This document shows, piece by piece, positions 1 to 9,041 of a DNA stretch of 64,000 bases. The notes under the pieces are model-generated. The model saw nothing but the letters and a program-made list of their open reading frames with translations, was not told where the DNA came from and made no database searches. Position numbers and translations under genes: made by a program. How positions within the stretch are numbered: position 1 is the stretch's first letter; every line of letters begins with the position of its first letter. The DNA comes from CALINF01 sp039980455 (GTDB taxonomy: Bacteria > Pseudomonadota > Gammaproteobacteria > Pseudomonadales > Halieaceae): contig JBDXCG010000003.1 in NCBI GenBank assembly GCA_039980455.1, positions 124,001 to 188,000 of the forward strand, written 5' to 3'.

Positions 1-2
1 CA

Positions 3-1643
3 GATTTACTCATTACCGGCGCCAAAGTGTACACCCTTGAGGACGAGCAACCTTGGGCGGAAGCGATAGCGATAGCCGGAGATGAGATTATTTACGTTGG
101 CTCGCTTGCACAAGCGCAAACCTATGTGGGTGAAACAACGCAGCTAATCGATGTAAATGGCGGCATGGTGTTGCCCGGTTTTATCGATACCCATATGCAC
201 GTGGGTGAAACGATCCCCTATGTATTTGCAGCCAAACTCTATCCAGACCAAACACCCGAGGAAGTGCTCGCGGCATTGGCAGCACACGCAAAGGCCTTTC
301 CAGACCAGAACCCGGTGATTGGTAGCGGTTTTTTGGGTGCAGCCTTTGGAGAATTAGGTCCTACCGCCAACGATTTAGATAAGGCTATTCCCGACCGTCC
401 CGCAATTATTTTTGATGAGGGTTTCCATTCTGCGTGGATAAATAGCAAAGCCATGGAGATGGTGGGGCTAGACGCTGATTCTCAAGACCCTGTGCCAGGT
501 TCGCACTACTACAAGCGCTATCCTGATGGCACGCCGACAGGCTGGCTGATAGAGGGCGGTGCATTCGAATGGGTTGCGCAGCGTCTGAGTCTGGTCACAG
601 AGGAAGGCTTGAACGCCGGTGCAGACTATTTCATGCAAACGCTATCGAGCATGGGTATAACGGCTGCATTTGATGCCGGCATGATAGCCGGTGGAGAGCC
701 GCTACTGGACCTCTTCGAGCGGCTGGACAGGTCAGGAAAGATTCCTTTGCGCATCGTAGGCTCACATTATGTTAATACGCTAGAGCATTTACCGGATGCG
801 CTGAACCGAGTTCAGCAGCTGAATGAGCGTTTTCACAGCGAGTTCTTCGATATGCGTATGCTGAAACTATCGCTAGACGGAACCGTAGAGGCGCAGACTG
901 CATTTATGCTGGACCCCTACATCAAACCGGCAGGTCATCGAGCAAGTCCCTTGATACCGATTCCGCAAGCTGGAGACGTGGTGTTGGAGGCTGCCCGTAC
1001 CAATGTGGATGTGCACTTACATGGCTTGGGCGATGCGGCAGTTAGGGCAGGGCTGGATATGGTAGAGCGGGTGCGCCGCGAAGTGCCTGAAAGTCAGTCG
1101 CGCTTCACGATGTGTCATCTACAGATCGTGAGCCCGCAAGATGTAAAGCGCTTTGGCGAATTGGATGTAATCGCCCAGAGCACGCCCACCTGGTATTCAT
1201 TTGATGACTTGGCGCTTGAGTCACTTGGTGAAGAGAGGTTCGAGCAGATGTATCCACTGGCTTCAATGGCGGCAGGTGGTGCCAGACTGACACTAGGCAG
1301 TGATTACCCGGCCAGTTGGATTGGGTTAAATGGTCTAAACCCGCTCTACAATATCGAGATGGCAATGACGCGTCAGCCTGCTGGCGAGCCTGACTTTGCG
1401 GTGCAGCCCGGAAAAGAAGAGCGCATCAGCCTGGAGCAGGCAATCAAGGCCTATACGCGCGATGCGGCTTACCAATTGCGGCTGGAAAAACAAGTTGGCA
1501 CGCTGAAGGTGGGTAAGCAGGCCGATATTGTGGTGCTAAGCGACAACTTGTTTGAGATCGACCGTTACTCAATCCATGGTGCGCGCGTTACTCACACTGT
1601 TGCCAATGGGCAGTTAGTGTATAGCGAGGGAGAAGAGCGCTAA
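3..1643 (+). CDS. Amidohydrolase family protein (YtcJ-like), 5'-truncated by window edge
   Basis: Metal-dependent hydrolase of the amidohydrolase-3/YtcJ type. The reading frame is open to the window edge: codons from position 3 read DLLITGAK before VYTLEDEQ, the usual N-terminal strand of the family, so the true start is upstream and the GTG at 27 is internal. Visible motifs are the metal-binding DTHMH after the LPGFI strand, HLHGLGDAA in the middle, and TLGSDYPAS with the late metal-site Asp. The C-terminal composite domain ends in a typical VGTLKVGKQADIVVL strand. Length is near the family norm of about 540-560 residues. No signal peptide is visible, though the extreme N-terminus is missing. 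The stop codon overlaps the next ATG by one base (TAATG), so it is co-translated with the glyoxalase-like gene. The substrate (an amide or N-acyl compound) cannot be told from sequence. Confidence 0.88.
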   Translation, partial: DLLITGAKVYTLEDEQPWAEAIAIAGDEIIYVGSLAQAQTYVGETTQLIDVNGGMVLPGFIDTHMHVGETIPYVFAAKLYPDQTPEEVLAALAAHAKAFPDQNPVIGSGFLGAAFGELGPTANDLDKAIPDRPAIIFDEGFHSAWINSKAMEMVGLDADSQDPVPGSHYYKRYPDGTPTGWLIEGGAFEWVAQRLSLVTEEGLNAGADYFMQTLSSMGITAAFDAGMIAGGEPLLDLFERLDRSGKIPLRIVGSHYVNTLEHLPDALNRVQQLNERFHSEFFDMRMLKLSLDGTVEAQTAFMLDPYIKPAGHRASPLIPIPQAGDVVLEAARTNVDVHLHGLGDAAVRAGLDMVERVRREVPESQSRFTMCHLQIVSPQDVKRFGELDVIAQSTPTWYSFDDLALESLGEERFEQMYPLASMAAGGARLTLGSDYPASWIGLNGLNPLYNIEMAMTRQPAGEPDFAVQPGKEERISLEQAIKAYTRDAAYQLRLEKQVGTLKVGKQADIVVLSDNLFEIDRYSIHGARVTHTVANGQLVYSEGEER

Positions 1644-2047
1644 TGGTTACCGGTATTCACCACATCAATTTTCTGGTTCGTGACCTGGAGGCCGGTGTGG
1701 CCCGCTACAAGCAACTGCTTGGCGTCACGGAAGTGCTCTATGGCGATCTCGCTGGCAGGGAAGTGCGCACGGCCAGGTTCAAAGTGGGTGATGTCTGGTG
1801 GGTTCTGGTGCAGCCCATGACAACCGACAGTGTGGCAGCTCGTCATCTGGAGCAGCATGGCGAGGGCTTCTTCCTGTTATCACTGGGAGTGGCCTCGCTG
1901 GATGCTGCCGTGGCTGAGGTGACAGCGGCCGGTGGCGAGTTTACCAGTACAGAGCCCCGGCAAGGCCTGGCGGATTGGCAGGTAATCGACCTAAACACCG
2001 AGCATTTTTTCGGCGCCCAACTTCAGCTTTGCGAGTCATCCGACTAA
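1643..2047 (+). CDS. VOC (glyoxalase/dioxygenase fold) family protein
   Basis: A 134-residue vicinal-oxygen-chelate protein. The N-terminus IHHINFLVRDLEAGVARYKQLLG is the first beta-alpha-beta-beta-beta module with the candidate metal His. The C-terminus WQVIDLNTEHFFGAQLQL supplies the second half with a late His and a Gln where the family often has Glu. The pattern resembles methylmalonyl-CoA epimerases and small lyases of the superfamily, but no specific reaction can be assigned. It begins inside the stop codon of the amidohydrolase gene, so the two share a transcript and probably a pathway. A 290-bp regulatory gap separates it from the sigma-54-type cluster that follows. Confidence 0.85.
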   Translation: MVTGIHHINFLVRDLEAGVARYKQLLGVTEVLYGDLAGREVRTARFKVGDVWWVLVQPMTTDSVAARHLEQHGEGFFLLSLGVASLDAAVAEVTAAGGEFTSTEPRQGLADWQVIDLNTEHFFGAQLQLCESSD

Positions 2048-2070
2048 CCGCAAACCGTGTCAGTATTATC

Positions 2071-2099
2071 TCAATATGAAATAAATTTTTTCATATTGA
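2071..2099. promoter_or_regulatory. 10-bp inverted repeat, candidate upstream activator site
   Basis: TCAATATGAA (2071-2080) and its exact reverse complement TTCATATTGA (2090-2099) are separated by 9 bp. The dyad lies about 135-165 bp upstream of the sigma-54 -24 element at 2234. Enhancer-binding activators normally bind dyads at such distances, and an activator of that class is encoded at the end of the downstream cluster. The AT-rich centre could alternatively let the dyad act as a weak terminator for the 1-2047 genes. Its assignment as the activator's operator is inference. Confidence 0.45.
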
Positions 2100-2233
2100 A
2101 TCTGCTGGCCTCTTTCTCGCGTACACTCTGGCAGGGTTAGGATGTTTTTTACAACCTTGTGTGTCATTCAAGTCATTGAATAATATGGATTTAGTAAGTT
2201 TTTTATCGGCAACTCCATTACTTGGGGGAAAGT

Positions 2234-2249
2234 TGGCACTGTTTCTGCT
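2234..2249 (+). promoter_or_regulatory. Sigma-54 (-24/-12) promoter
   Basis: The sequence TGGCAC-N5-CTGCT fits the sigma-54 consensus TGGCAC-N5-TTGCW with one mismatch. The invariant GG (2235-2236) and GC (2247-2248) are separated by exactly 10 bp. The predicted start is near 2260, giving a leader of about 78 nt to the CoA-transferase ATG at 2338. The cluster driven from here encodes its own sigma-54-dependent activator (9038-10648), which strongly supports the call. Confidence 0.75.
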
Positions 2250-2337
2250 TTAGTCTTTGCAGAGTGACCCGCGCTGAAAAATGACAGTGCTTATTGGGTT
2301 TCAAACTGGCAGACACGTGAAAGGGAGTCGAAGATCT

Positions 2338-3537
2338 ATGGCGAAACCGCTCGCTGGCCTGAGAATACTGGATCTTACACACATGCTCTCGGGGCCTTAT
2401 GGCGCCATGATTATGGCCGATCTGGGCGCCGAGACGATCAAGGTTGAGCCGCTTCATGGCGAAGGGACACGAAAGTTGTTGGCATCTGACCCTAACAACT
2501 CGCTGGACGGTCAGGGCGCTTATTTCATCACTCTCAATCGAAACAAGCAGAGTGTGGCGCTGGACCTGAAGTCAGACCACGGACTGGAGGTTTTCTACGA
2601 CCTGGTGCGAGAGTCCGATATCGTCATCGAAAATTTCAGCGCCGGAGTCGCCGGCAAACTCAAAATTGACTACGCACACCTAGCCGAAATCAACCCTCGC
2701 CTAATTAATTGTTCTATTAGTGGTTTTGGGTCAGATGGGCCCAATTTTCAGCGCCCAGCGTTCGACCAGGTGGTTCAGGCATTGGGGGGCGGCATGTCGA
2801 TCACAGGTTCAGACCCCGATCATCCTATGCGTGCGGGTATTCCTATCGGTGACTTGGGTGGCGGCATGTTTGGCGTAATGGGTATCCTTGCGGCGTTGTA
2901 CGAGCGAGAGCGCAGCGGCAAGGGTCAGCATGTGGACATCTCAATGCTCGATTGCCAGATCTCTATGCTCAACTATATGGCGACCATGCACTTTCTTTCA
3001 AGTGAGAACCCACACCCTATCGGTAACTCACATTTTGTACACGTGCCCTACAACAGTTACGCCACTAAGGACGGTCATATCATTATCGCAGTGATTGTCG
3101 ATAGTTTTTGGGACAACCTGCTCGAGGTGATTGATTACGAGCCGTTTAAGGACGAAAAATATAAAACTCAGCCGGGGCGCCTGGAAGATAAAGCCCTGAT
3201 CGATGCAAAACTCAACGAAATCTTTTCCACGCAGGAGTCGCAGTACTGGCTGGCGCGGCTGAACGAAAAGCGAATTCCCTGCGCCAAGGTGAATAGCTTT
3301 AGCGAGGCGATGAGTGATGAGCAAGTGTTGTCTCGCAATATGGTAGTCGACCTGAAGCATCCCGGGGGAGCATCCACAAAAGGTCCCGGTAATCCGATCA
3401 AATTGTCGCGCACAGGCGAAGAGTCTTTTTCGCCAGCGCCGTTGCTAGGTCAGCACACTGGCAGCGTGTTGGGCGAGCTATTGGGATACACCGAATCCGA
3501 TATTGCACGCCTGCGCGAAGAAGGAGCGATTGCATGA
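2338..3537 (+). CDS. Class III CoA-transferase (CaiB/BaiF family)
   Basis: A 399-residue family III CoA-transferase, which moves CoA between carboxylic acids through an aspartyl-CoA thioester. The start is set at 2338, where the product begins MAKPLAGLRILDLTHMLSGPYG. AGGGAG at 2322-2327 is a good ribosome site for it, and the 19 residues encoded from the in-frame ATG at 2281 do not look like the family. Typical elements are the LADLGAETIKVEP strand, the LNRNKQSVALDLKS turn, and VDISMLD near residue 205, where the catalytic Asp is expected. It is the first gene after the sigma-54 promoter and overlaps the HMG-CoA-lyase-like gene by four bases (ATGA). It probably activates the carboxylic acid cleaved by that lyase, but donor and acceptor are unknown. 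Confidence 0.9.
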   Translation: MAKPLAGLRILDLTHMLSGPYGAMIMADLGAETIKVEPLHGEGTRKLLASDPNNSLDGQGAYFITLNRNKQSVALDLKSDHGLEVFYDLVRESDIVIENFSAGVAGKLKIDYAHLAEINPRLINCSISGFGSDGPNFQRPAFDQVVQALGGGMSITGSDPDHPMRAGIPIGDLGGGMFGVMGILAALYERERSGKGQHVDISMLDCQISMLNYMATMHFLSSENPHPIGNSHFVHVPYNSYATKDGHIIIAVIVDSFWDNLLEVIDYEPFKDEKYKTQPGRLEDKALIDAKLNEIFSTQESQYWLARLNEKRIPCAKVNSFSEAMSDEQVLSRNMVVDLKHPGGASTKGPGNPIKLSRTGEESFSPAPLLGQHTGSVLGELLGYTESDIARLREEGAIA

Positions 3538-4436
3538 GTTCGCAACGCATTAGCATCAATGAAGTAGGCCCCAGAGATGGGTTACAGGCGCAATCACAGC
3601 ATCTGAGCCTGAGCCAGCGGCAGCAATTGGTTGAGGCGTTACTAGCGGCCAATCTGCATCAGATTGAAGTGGGAAGTTTCGTTTCGCCCAAAGCGGTGCC
3701 TCAAATGGCGGGCACCGATGCTTTGTTTGCCGCATTGCAGGCACCAAAAGGCGTTCGCCTAAGCGCGCTTGTACCCAATATGCGTGGCTATGAAAACGCA
3801 GTAGCCGCTGGCGTTAAAACGGTTGCCGTAGTGGCGTCCGCGACTGAGACCATGAACCAGAAAAATATCAATATGAGCCTGGCACAGACGTTCGACGTGT
3901 CTCGCAGCATTATTGAACGTGGACACAGCGACGGGATAACAGTGCAGGCCTATCTCTCGGTTGCCTTCGAGTGTCCATTCGAAGGCTCAGTTAAGCCTGA
4001 CTTGATCAGACAGCAGGCTCAACAACTGGCACAGTGGGGCGCAGATGAAGTCGTGATAGCCGACACCATTGGCGCAGCCAATCCTTCTCAAGTGCAAGCG
4101 CTGATGACTTCACTCGTGACCGAACATGGCAGCGAACGTCTTGCCTGTCACTTTCACGACACGCGAGCCATGGGGTTGGCAAACGTGTATGCCGCGATAG
4201 AGAGCGGTGTTAGGCGATTCGACAGTGCACTGGGCGGATTGGGCGGCTGTCCGTTTGCTCCGGGTGCAAAAGGTAACGTGGCTACCGAAGATGTGGTCAT
4301 GATGTGCGAGCAGATGGGTTTCTCGACGGGCGTTGATATGCCTGCGCTGTTGCGAGCGGTCGCGATGGTGAGTGAGATGACTGGCGTAGAGCAGGGTGGC
4401 CGAGCGCATTACTGGATTAGTAACAACGCCGCATGA
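3534..4436 (+). CDS. Hydroxymethylglutaryl-CoA lyase family protein
   Basis: A 300-residue DRE-TIM metallolyase of the HMG-CoA lyase type. The N-terminal VGPRDGLQ supplies the substrate and metal-binding Arg-Asp. CHFHDTR gives the two metal His. GLGGCPFAPGAKGN holds the conserved catalytic Cys (residue 239) of the HMG-CoA lyase active-site loop, and the following NVATEDVV is also standard. The classical reaction is HMG-CoA to acetyl-CoA plus acetoacetate. Relatives cleave other 3-hydroxy-3-methyl acyl-CoAs such as citramalyl-CoA, so the exact substrate is open. The ATG overlaps the stop of the CoA-transferase gene. The pair suggests CoA activation followed by C-C cleavage of a branched hydroxy-acid. 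Confidence 0.9.
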   Translation: MSSQRISINEVGPRDGLQAQSQHLSLSQRQQLVEALLAANLHQIEVGSFVSPKAVPQMAGTDALFAALQAPKGVRLSALVPNMRGYENAVAAGVKTVAVVASATETMNQKNINMSLAQTFDVSRSIIERGHSDGITVQAYLSVAFECPFEGSVKPDLIRQQAQQLAQWGADEVVIADTIGAANPSQVQALMTSLVTEHGSERLACHFHDTRAMGLANVYAAIESGVRRFDSALGGLGGCPFAPGAKGNVATEDVVMMCEQMGFSTGVDMPALLRAVAMVSEMTGVEQGGRAHYWISNNAA

Positions 4437-4477
4437 AGCGACGACACAACAAAATGAATATCAAGGAGATATAGCGC

Positions 4478-6550
4478 ATGGCGTACCGGCTTGGCGTTGA
4501 CGTTGGCGGCACATTCACAGACGTGTTGCTGATGAACGAAGTGACAGGTGAAACCCACACGGCCAAGGTGCCGTCAACGCCCGAGGACTCCTCAGTGGGC
4601 GTGCTGAATGGTGTGGGAAGAATCTGCGAAGAATCTGGTGTGAATCCACATGATATCGAATTGGTGATGCACGGTACGACGGTAGCAACTAATGCAGTGC
4701 TGACCGGACGTGGCGCGCGCGTAGGTCTCGTAACCACGTCAGGGTTTGAAGATACCTTACAGGTTGCACGGTCTTTCTGCCCCGGAGGCTTGGGTGGTTG
4801 GGTTAGCTTTATCAAAAAGCCACTGCTGGCTCCACTGGAGCTGACTACGGGTGCTGTAGAGCGAATAGGTGCCGATGGCTCGGTGGTCACCGCACTGGAT
4901 GAGGACGCACTTCGTGAGAGTCTGACGGCATTGCGTGAGCGCGGTGGCATCGAGGCGCTGACTATTTGCTTTATCAACGCTTATATCAACGACGCGCATG
5001 AGCAGCGCGCCAGAGAAGTGGCTAGGGAAATTTTCTCTGACACGCCAATCTCCATTTCCAGTGAGGTTGTGCCCGAGATGCAGGAGTACGAGCGAACTGA
5101 GACAACAGTCGTTAACTCCTACGTGCGTCCCGAAGTAGAAACTTATGTGAATAATCTGCAACAGGCATTGAGCGATCGCATGGGGGCAGACACCTTGCTG
5201 TCCATTCTCCGTTCTGATGGCGGTCTGGCCTCTGCAAGAGCCGCGGCGGAGTCTCCGGTTAATCTATTGATGTCTGGCCCAGCGGGAGGTGTGTCGGGCG
5301 CGATTTACTTCTGCAGCCGTGCAGGGTTCGACGATATTCTTACGTTCGACATGGGTGGTACATCAACCGACGTAGCACTGATCCAGAACTCCCGCGCCCG
5401 CGTGCGACGTGAAACCATTGTTGGGGATGTTCGTGTACGCGCACCCTCAGTGGATGTGCGCACGGTCGGTGCCGGTGGCGGCTCGATCGCATTCGTGCCT
5501 GAGTTGACGCGCGCTCTGCGGGTGGGTCCTGAGTCTGCAGGTGCAGTGCCTGGGCCAGCGTGTTACATGAAGGGCGGTGAGCAACCGACGGTATGCGATG
5601 CCAATGTGGTGCTGGGTTATCTGCCTTCTGATGTGCAGTTGGGCGGCAAGATGGAAATCAACCGTGAAGCCTCTGTGGCGGCGGTGCAACAGGTAGCAGA
5701 TGCCATGGGTATTGACCTGATGGAGGCTGCCGAAGGCATCATCAAAATCGTGAACGAGTCGATGTTTGGTGCACTGCGGCTAGTGTCGGTAGAGCAAGGT
5801 TATGATCCGCGCGACTTTGCCCTGGTTGGCTTTGGCGGTGCAGGACCACTCCATGCCAATGCATTGGGAATCCTCACCGACGCTTGGCCTGTGATCGTGC
5901 CACCAGGCCCCGGCGTGCTGTGTGCCTACGGAGATGCCACTACACAGCTGCAGGATGAGGCTGCTCGTACTTACCTCACCATGGCAGGTGATCTTACCGA
6001 TGAGCAGTTGCTGGCCGATTTGCATGAGCTACAAATACGCGCCGGCGAATCTCTGGTGGCCGATGGCATCCCTACGCAAGAACATGAAATCAGCTTTCAG
6101 GCCGATCTGCGCTATGCCGGTCAGGCATTCCAGATCACCGTAGATTTCACTGAAGACGAGTTAAAAACGCGCGGTGTTGATTTGCTCACAGAGCAGTTTG
6201 ATGCAGAGCACGAGCAGTTGTTTACCTTCAAGCTGGGCGATGGTCACGAGGTCCTCATGATTCGCGCCGTAGCCAAGGCGCGCACCAAGGCGATTGCAGA
6301 GTTAAAGATGGGGCAAGCGGGCACCACGCTAGAAGAGTGTCGTATCCATGAAAGCCGATTCTATTTTGACGGCCAGTGGCACGAGATCTATCTATACGAT
6401 CGCAACCGACTGGATGAGGGATTGGTTGTACCCGGTCCGTCGATTGTGAGTGAAATGGATTCTACAACGGTCATCCTGCCAGGATATGAGGCGCGGGTTG
6501 ACGGTGTAGGTAATCTACTAATTACGCCGGTACAACAGGGAGGGCAGTAA
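4478..6550 (+). CDS. hyuA: Hydantoinase/oxoprolinase subunit A (HyuA family)
   Basis: A 690-residue ATP-binding subunit of the ATP-dependent hydantoinase / 5-oxoprolinase / acetone- and acetophenone-carboxylase superfamily. The N-terminal DVGGTFTDV is the phosphate loop of the ASKHA-like fold. MHGTTVATNAVL, VVNSYVRPEVETYV, LMSGPAGGVSG, DMGGTSTDVAL and VGAGGGSIA follow in the family's order. The C-terminal SEMDSTTVILPGYEARV is the usual end of HyuA. The start has AAGGAG a few bases upstream. Only one base separates its stop from hyuB, so the subunits are co-translated. Sequence alone does not separate hydantoin hydrolysis from ketone carboxylation; the adjacent amidase-like gene favours hydantoin/N-carbamoyl chemistry and the acyl-CoA genes favour carboxylation. 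Confidence 0.9.
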   Translation: MAYRLGVDVGGTFTDVLLMNEVTGETHTAKVPSTPEDSSVGVLNGVGRICEESGVNPHDIELVMHGTTVATNAVLTGRGARVGLVTTSGFEDTLQVARSFCPGGLGGWVSFIKKPLLAPLELTTGAVERIGADGSVVTALDEDALRESLTALRERGGIEALTICFINAYINDAHEQRAREVAREIFSDTPISISSEVVPEMQEYERTETTVVNSYVRPEVETYVNNLQQALSDRMGADTLLSILRSDGGLASARAAAESPVNLLMSGPAGGVSGAIYFCSRAGFDDILTFDMGGTSTDVALIQNSRARVRRETIVGDVRVRAPSVDVRTVGAGGGSIAFVPELTRALRVGPESAGAVPGPACYMKGGEQPTVCDANVVLGYLPSDVQLGGKMEINREASVAAVQQVADAMGIDLMEAAEGIIKIVNESMFGALRLVSVEQGYDPRDFALVGFGGAGPLHANALGILTDAWPVIVPPGPGVLCAYGDATTQLQDEAARTYLTMAGDLTDEQLLADLHELQIRAGESLVADGIPTQEHEISFQADLRYAGQAFQITVDFTEDELKTRGVDLLTEQFDAEHEQLFTFKLGDGHEVLMIRAVAKARTKAIAELKMGQAGTTLEECRIHESRFYFDGQWHEIYLYDRNRLDEGLVVPGPSIVSEMDSTTVILPGYEARVDGVGNLLITPVQQGGQ

Positions 6551-6551
6551 C

Positions 6552-8426
6552 ATGACTGCAACGTTGAAACAGACCAACACAACACCTCTTAGCTCGGTTG
6601 CTGTTGATGGCGTCACCGTCGACATTATTGAAAACGCATTGCGCAACGCGCGTGAGGAAATGGACGCAGTTTTATTTCGCACTGCGATGTCGCCGGGTAT
6701 TCGCGAGCAGGGCGATTGCTTCCCTATGATTGCAAACCGCGATGGCAAGATGGTGGTAGGGCAGTTCGGATCGTTTATCGGACCGTTTCTGGAAGCCTAT
6801 GACGCCGAAATTGAAGAAGGCGACATCATCCTTACCAACGATCCCTATATGTGCAACGCAGCTGTGTCGCACCTACCCGACTGGGTCGTGTTGGTGCCAG
6901 TATTCAAAGATGGTCGGCTAATCGCCTGGTCTGCGATGTTTGGTCACATGTCGGATAACGGCGGCATGGTGCCTGGCTCGATTCCCATTGAAGCTACCAC
7001 GATTTATCAGGAAGGGATTCGCATCCCGCCGACCAAGCTATACAAAAAGGGCGTGTTACAGACCGATCTTCTGGAACTGATTCTGCATAACGTGCGCACG
7101 CCGCAGTGGAATCGGTTCGATCTCAATGCCTTGGTGGCTGCTTGCAATACGGCGGCCAAGCGCTGCGTAGAACTTGCCGAGCGCTTTGGCGACGACGTAC
7201 TGGTATCTACTATGGATATCATGCTCGATCGAAATCATGCGGCGATGAAGCACATCATTGAGATGTTTATTCCTGAAGAGCCGCGCGAGTTCGAAGACTA
7301 TTTGTGTGACGACGGTATGGGCATGGGCCCCTATCGAATCAAATGCAAGATGTGGCGCGAAGGCACTACGGCCATCTTTGATTTTGAGGGTACTGATCCG
7401 CAGGCGCAAAGCTCTGTGAATTTTTTCCTCAATGAAGACATGTTCAAGATGTTCTTTGGTTCCTTCACCATTAATGTTGTCGATCCACAGATCGTGTTTA
7501 ACGATGGCTTCTATGACCTCGTGGATGTGCGTATACCGCAGGGAACATTACTCAAGCCGAATTTCCCCGCGGCGTTGTCTGGCCGAACGCATGCGCTGGG
7601 CCGCATTTTTGACCTGCTGGGTGCGCTGTTAGGCATGGGGGCACCAGAGCAGATGCTGAGCGCCGCAGGGTTCTCCGATTCACCACACTTGTTTTATTCG
7701 GGCTATGACGCCAAGGGAGAGTGGTTCCAGCTGTTTCAGATTGGTTTTGGCGGTGTGCCTGGTAGACCGGTGGGTGACGGCCCCGATGGCCATTCGCTGT
7801 GGCCCGGTTTTACCAATGTGCCCAATGAGTTTATCGAGTCTTACTTTCCTTTACGCATAGAGCGCTACGAAACCATACCCGACTCTGGCGGTGCAGGATT
7901 GCACCGCGGTGGCAATGGTTTGTCGGTGGCGTATTGCTTCCTTGCGGATGGTTCCATTGGTATCCACGATGAGCGCTGGCTGACCTACCCTTGGGGTGTA
8001 TTGGGAGGCGAGACAGGTATGCGTTCCACCAAACGCCTTGTACGCGTAGACGGCAGCGAACAATGGCTGCCGGCCAAAGCCGAAGGAATCAAGGTTAAGG
8101 CGGGCGATGTGCTGTACTTCAATACGTGGGGTGGCGGTGGCTGGGGCGACCCGTTCGAACGTGATCCAGCGCTGGTGCTGCAGGATGTAGAGCGTCGCCT
8201 GGTAACAGCTGATGGCGCGAAGCGCTACGGTGTGGTGATAAATGCCGTTGGCCAAGTAGATGAGGAGGCAACGGCATCGTTGCGCGAGAAGATGCGCGCG
8301 GAGCGTGGCAGCGTCGAGGTGTTTAACCGAGGCGGCACAATTGAGGAATTAAAATCGCGCAGTTTGGAAGAAACTCATCTGCCTCCTCCTGTTGACCCCA
8401 GCTTTACGCAAAAGAAAACGGGCTGA
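6552..8426 (+). CDS. hyuB: Hydantoinase/oxoprolinase subunit B (HyuB family)
   Basis: A 624-residue partner of HyuA, beginning with the typical VDIIENALRNAREEMDAVLFRTAMSPGIREQGD stretch. Other hallmarks are ILTNDPY, HLPDWVVLVPVF, AWSAMFGHMSDNGG, SGRTHALGRIFDLLGAL and the glycine-rich YFNTWGGGGWGDPFERDP near the C-terminus, in the expected order. The length fits the family (about 570-650). HyuB subunits form heteromers with HyuA, in which A activates the substrate with ATP and B carries most of the remaining active site. It sits immediately after hyuA and nine bases before the isochorismatase-fold gene, and so lies in the middle of the sigma-54 cluster. The substrate is not predictable from sequence. 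Confidence 0.9.
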   Translation: MTATLKQTNTTPLSSVAVDGVTVDIIENALRNAREEMDAVLFRTAMSPGIREQGDCFPMIANRDGKMVVGQFGSFIGPFLEAYDAEIEEGDIILTNDPYMCNAAVSHLPDWVVLVPVFKDGRLIAWSAMFGHMSDNGGMVPGSIPIEATTIYQEGIRIPPTKLYKKGVLQTDLLELILHNVRTPQWNRFDLNALVAACNTAAKRCVELAERFGDDVLVSTMDIMLDRNHAAMKHIIEMFIPEEPREFEDYLCDDGMGMGPYRIKCKMWREGTTAIFDFEGTDPQAQSSVNFFLNEDMFKMFFGSFTINVVDPQIVFNDGFYDLVDVRIPQGTLLKPNFPAALSGRTHALGRIFDLLGALLGMGAPEQMLSAAGFSDSPHLFYSGYDAKGEWFQLFQIGFGGVPGRPVGDGPDGHSLWPGFTNVPNEFIESYFPLRIERYETIPDSGGAGLHRGGNGLSVAYCFLADGSIGIHDERWLTYPWGVLGGETGMRSTKRLVRVDGSEQWLPAKAEGIKVKAGDVLYFNTWGGGGWGDPFERDPALVLQDVERRLVTADGAKRYGVVINAVGQVDEEATASLREKMRAERGSVEVFNRGGTIEELKSRSLEETHLPPPVDPSFTQKKTG

Positions 8427-8435
8427 GGAGTCACG

Positions 8436-9041
8436 ATGAGTGACCTGCCACACACAACGCAGATTCTGGGCACTCGCCCGGCATTGGTGTTGGTCGATCT
8501 CTCCATTGGTTTCACCGACCCAACCAGTCCGTTGGGATCTGAGTGTGATGAGATTGTGGCTGTTAACGCTCGCTTGCTGAGCGCATTCCGTAGTGGCGGT
8601 CTACCCATTTTCTTTACCACGGTTAGCTACGATGACGACCAGCAGGCACACGTTTTTCGGCATCGACTGCCAGCATTGAACGCACTCACGCCGGGCTCGC
8701 GCTGGGTAGAGATAGATCCCAGGCTCGAGCCCGCGTCGGATGAACCGATTATAGAAAAGAGGTATGCGAGTGGCTTCTTCGGCACGTCACTGGCATCTCA
8801 GCTGGACGACGTTGGAGCCAACTCAGTGGTGGTGACGGGACTCACGACCAGTGGTTGTGTACGGGCCACAGCGGTTGATGCCTTGCAGCATGATTACCCA
8901 ACGTTCGTGGTAAGCGACGCCGTGAGTGATCGCAATATGGACGCGCATACCGCCAATCTGCATGACCTCCATGCTAAATACGCTGAGGTCTTGAATGCTG
9001 ATACGCTGCTAACGATGTTGCCGTCGAGGGTGATGACATGA
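8436..9041 (+). CDS. Isochorismatase-fold cysteine hydrolase (N-carbamoylsarcosine amidohydrolase-like)
   Basis: A 201-residue isochorismatase-like hydrolase. The D-K-C catalytic set of the amidase branch is visible: Asp21 in LVLVDLS, Lys108 in IIEKRYASGF, and Cys141 in VTGLTTSGCVRATAVDAL. Members of this branch include N-carbamoylsarcosine amidohydrolase, nicotinamidase and ureidoacrylate hydrolase. Next to HyuAB the obvious parallel is the creatinine route, in which N-methylhydantoin is opened by an ATP-dependent hydantoinase and the N-carbamoyl product is hydrolysed by such an enzyme. That reading is inference from neighbourhood. The gene overlaps the start of the regulator gene by four bases. 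Confidence 0.85.
   Translation: MSDLPHTTQILGTRPALVLVDLSIGFTDPTSPLGSECDEIVAVNARLLSAFRSGGLPIFFTTVSYDDDQQAHVFRHRLPALNALTPGSRWVEIDPRLEPASDEPIIEKRYASGFFGTSLASQLDDVGANSVVVTGLTTSGCVRATAVDALQHDYPTFVVSDAVSDRNMDAHTANLHDLHAKYAEVLNADTLLTMLPSRVMT

Noticed and set aside
2281..2337. Longer CoA-transferase start at ATG 2281
   Set aside because: The extra 19 residues do not resemble the family and ATG 2338 has a well-placed AGGGAG.
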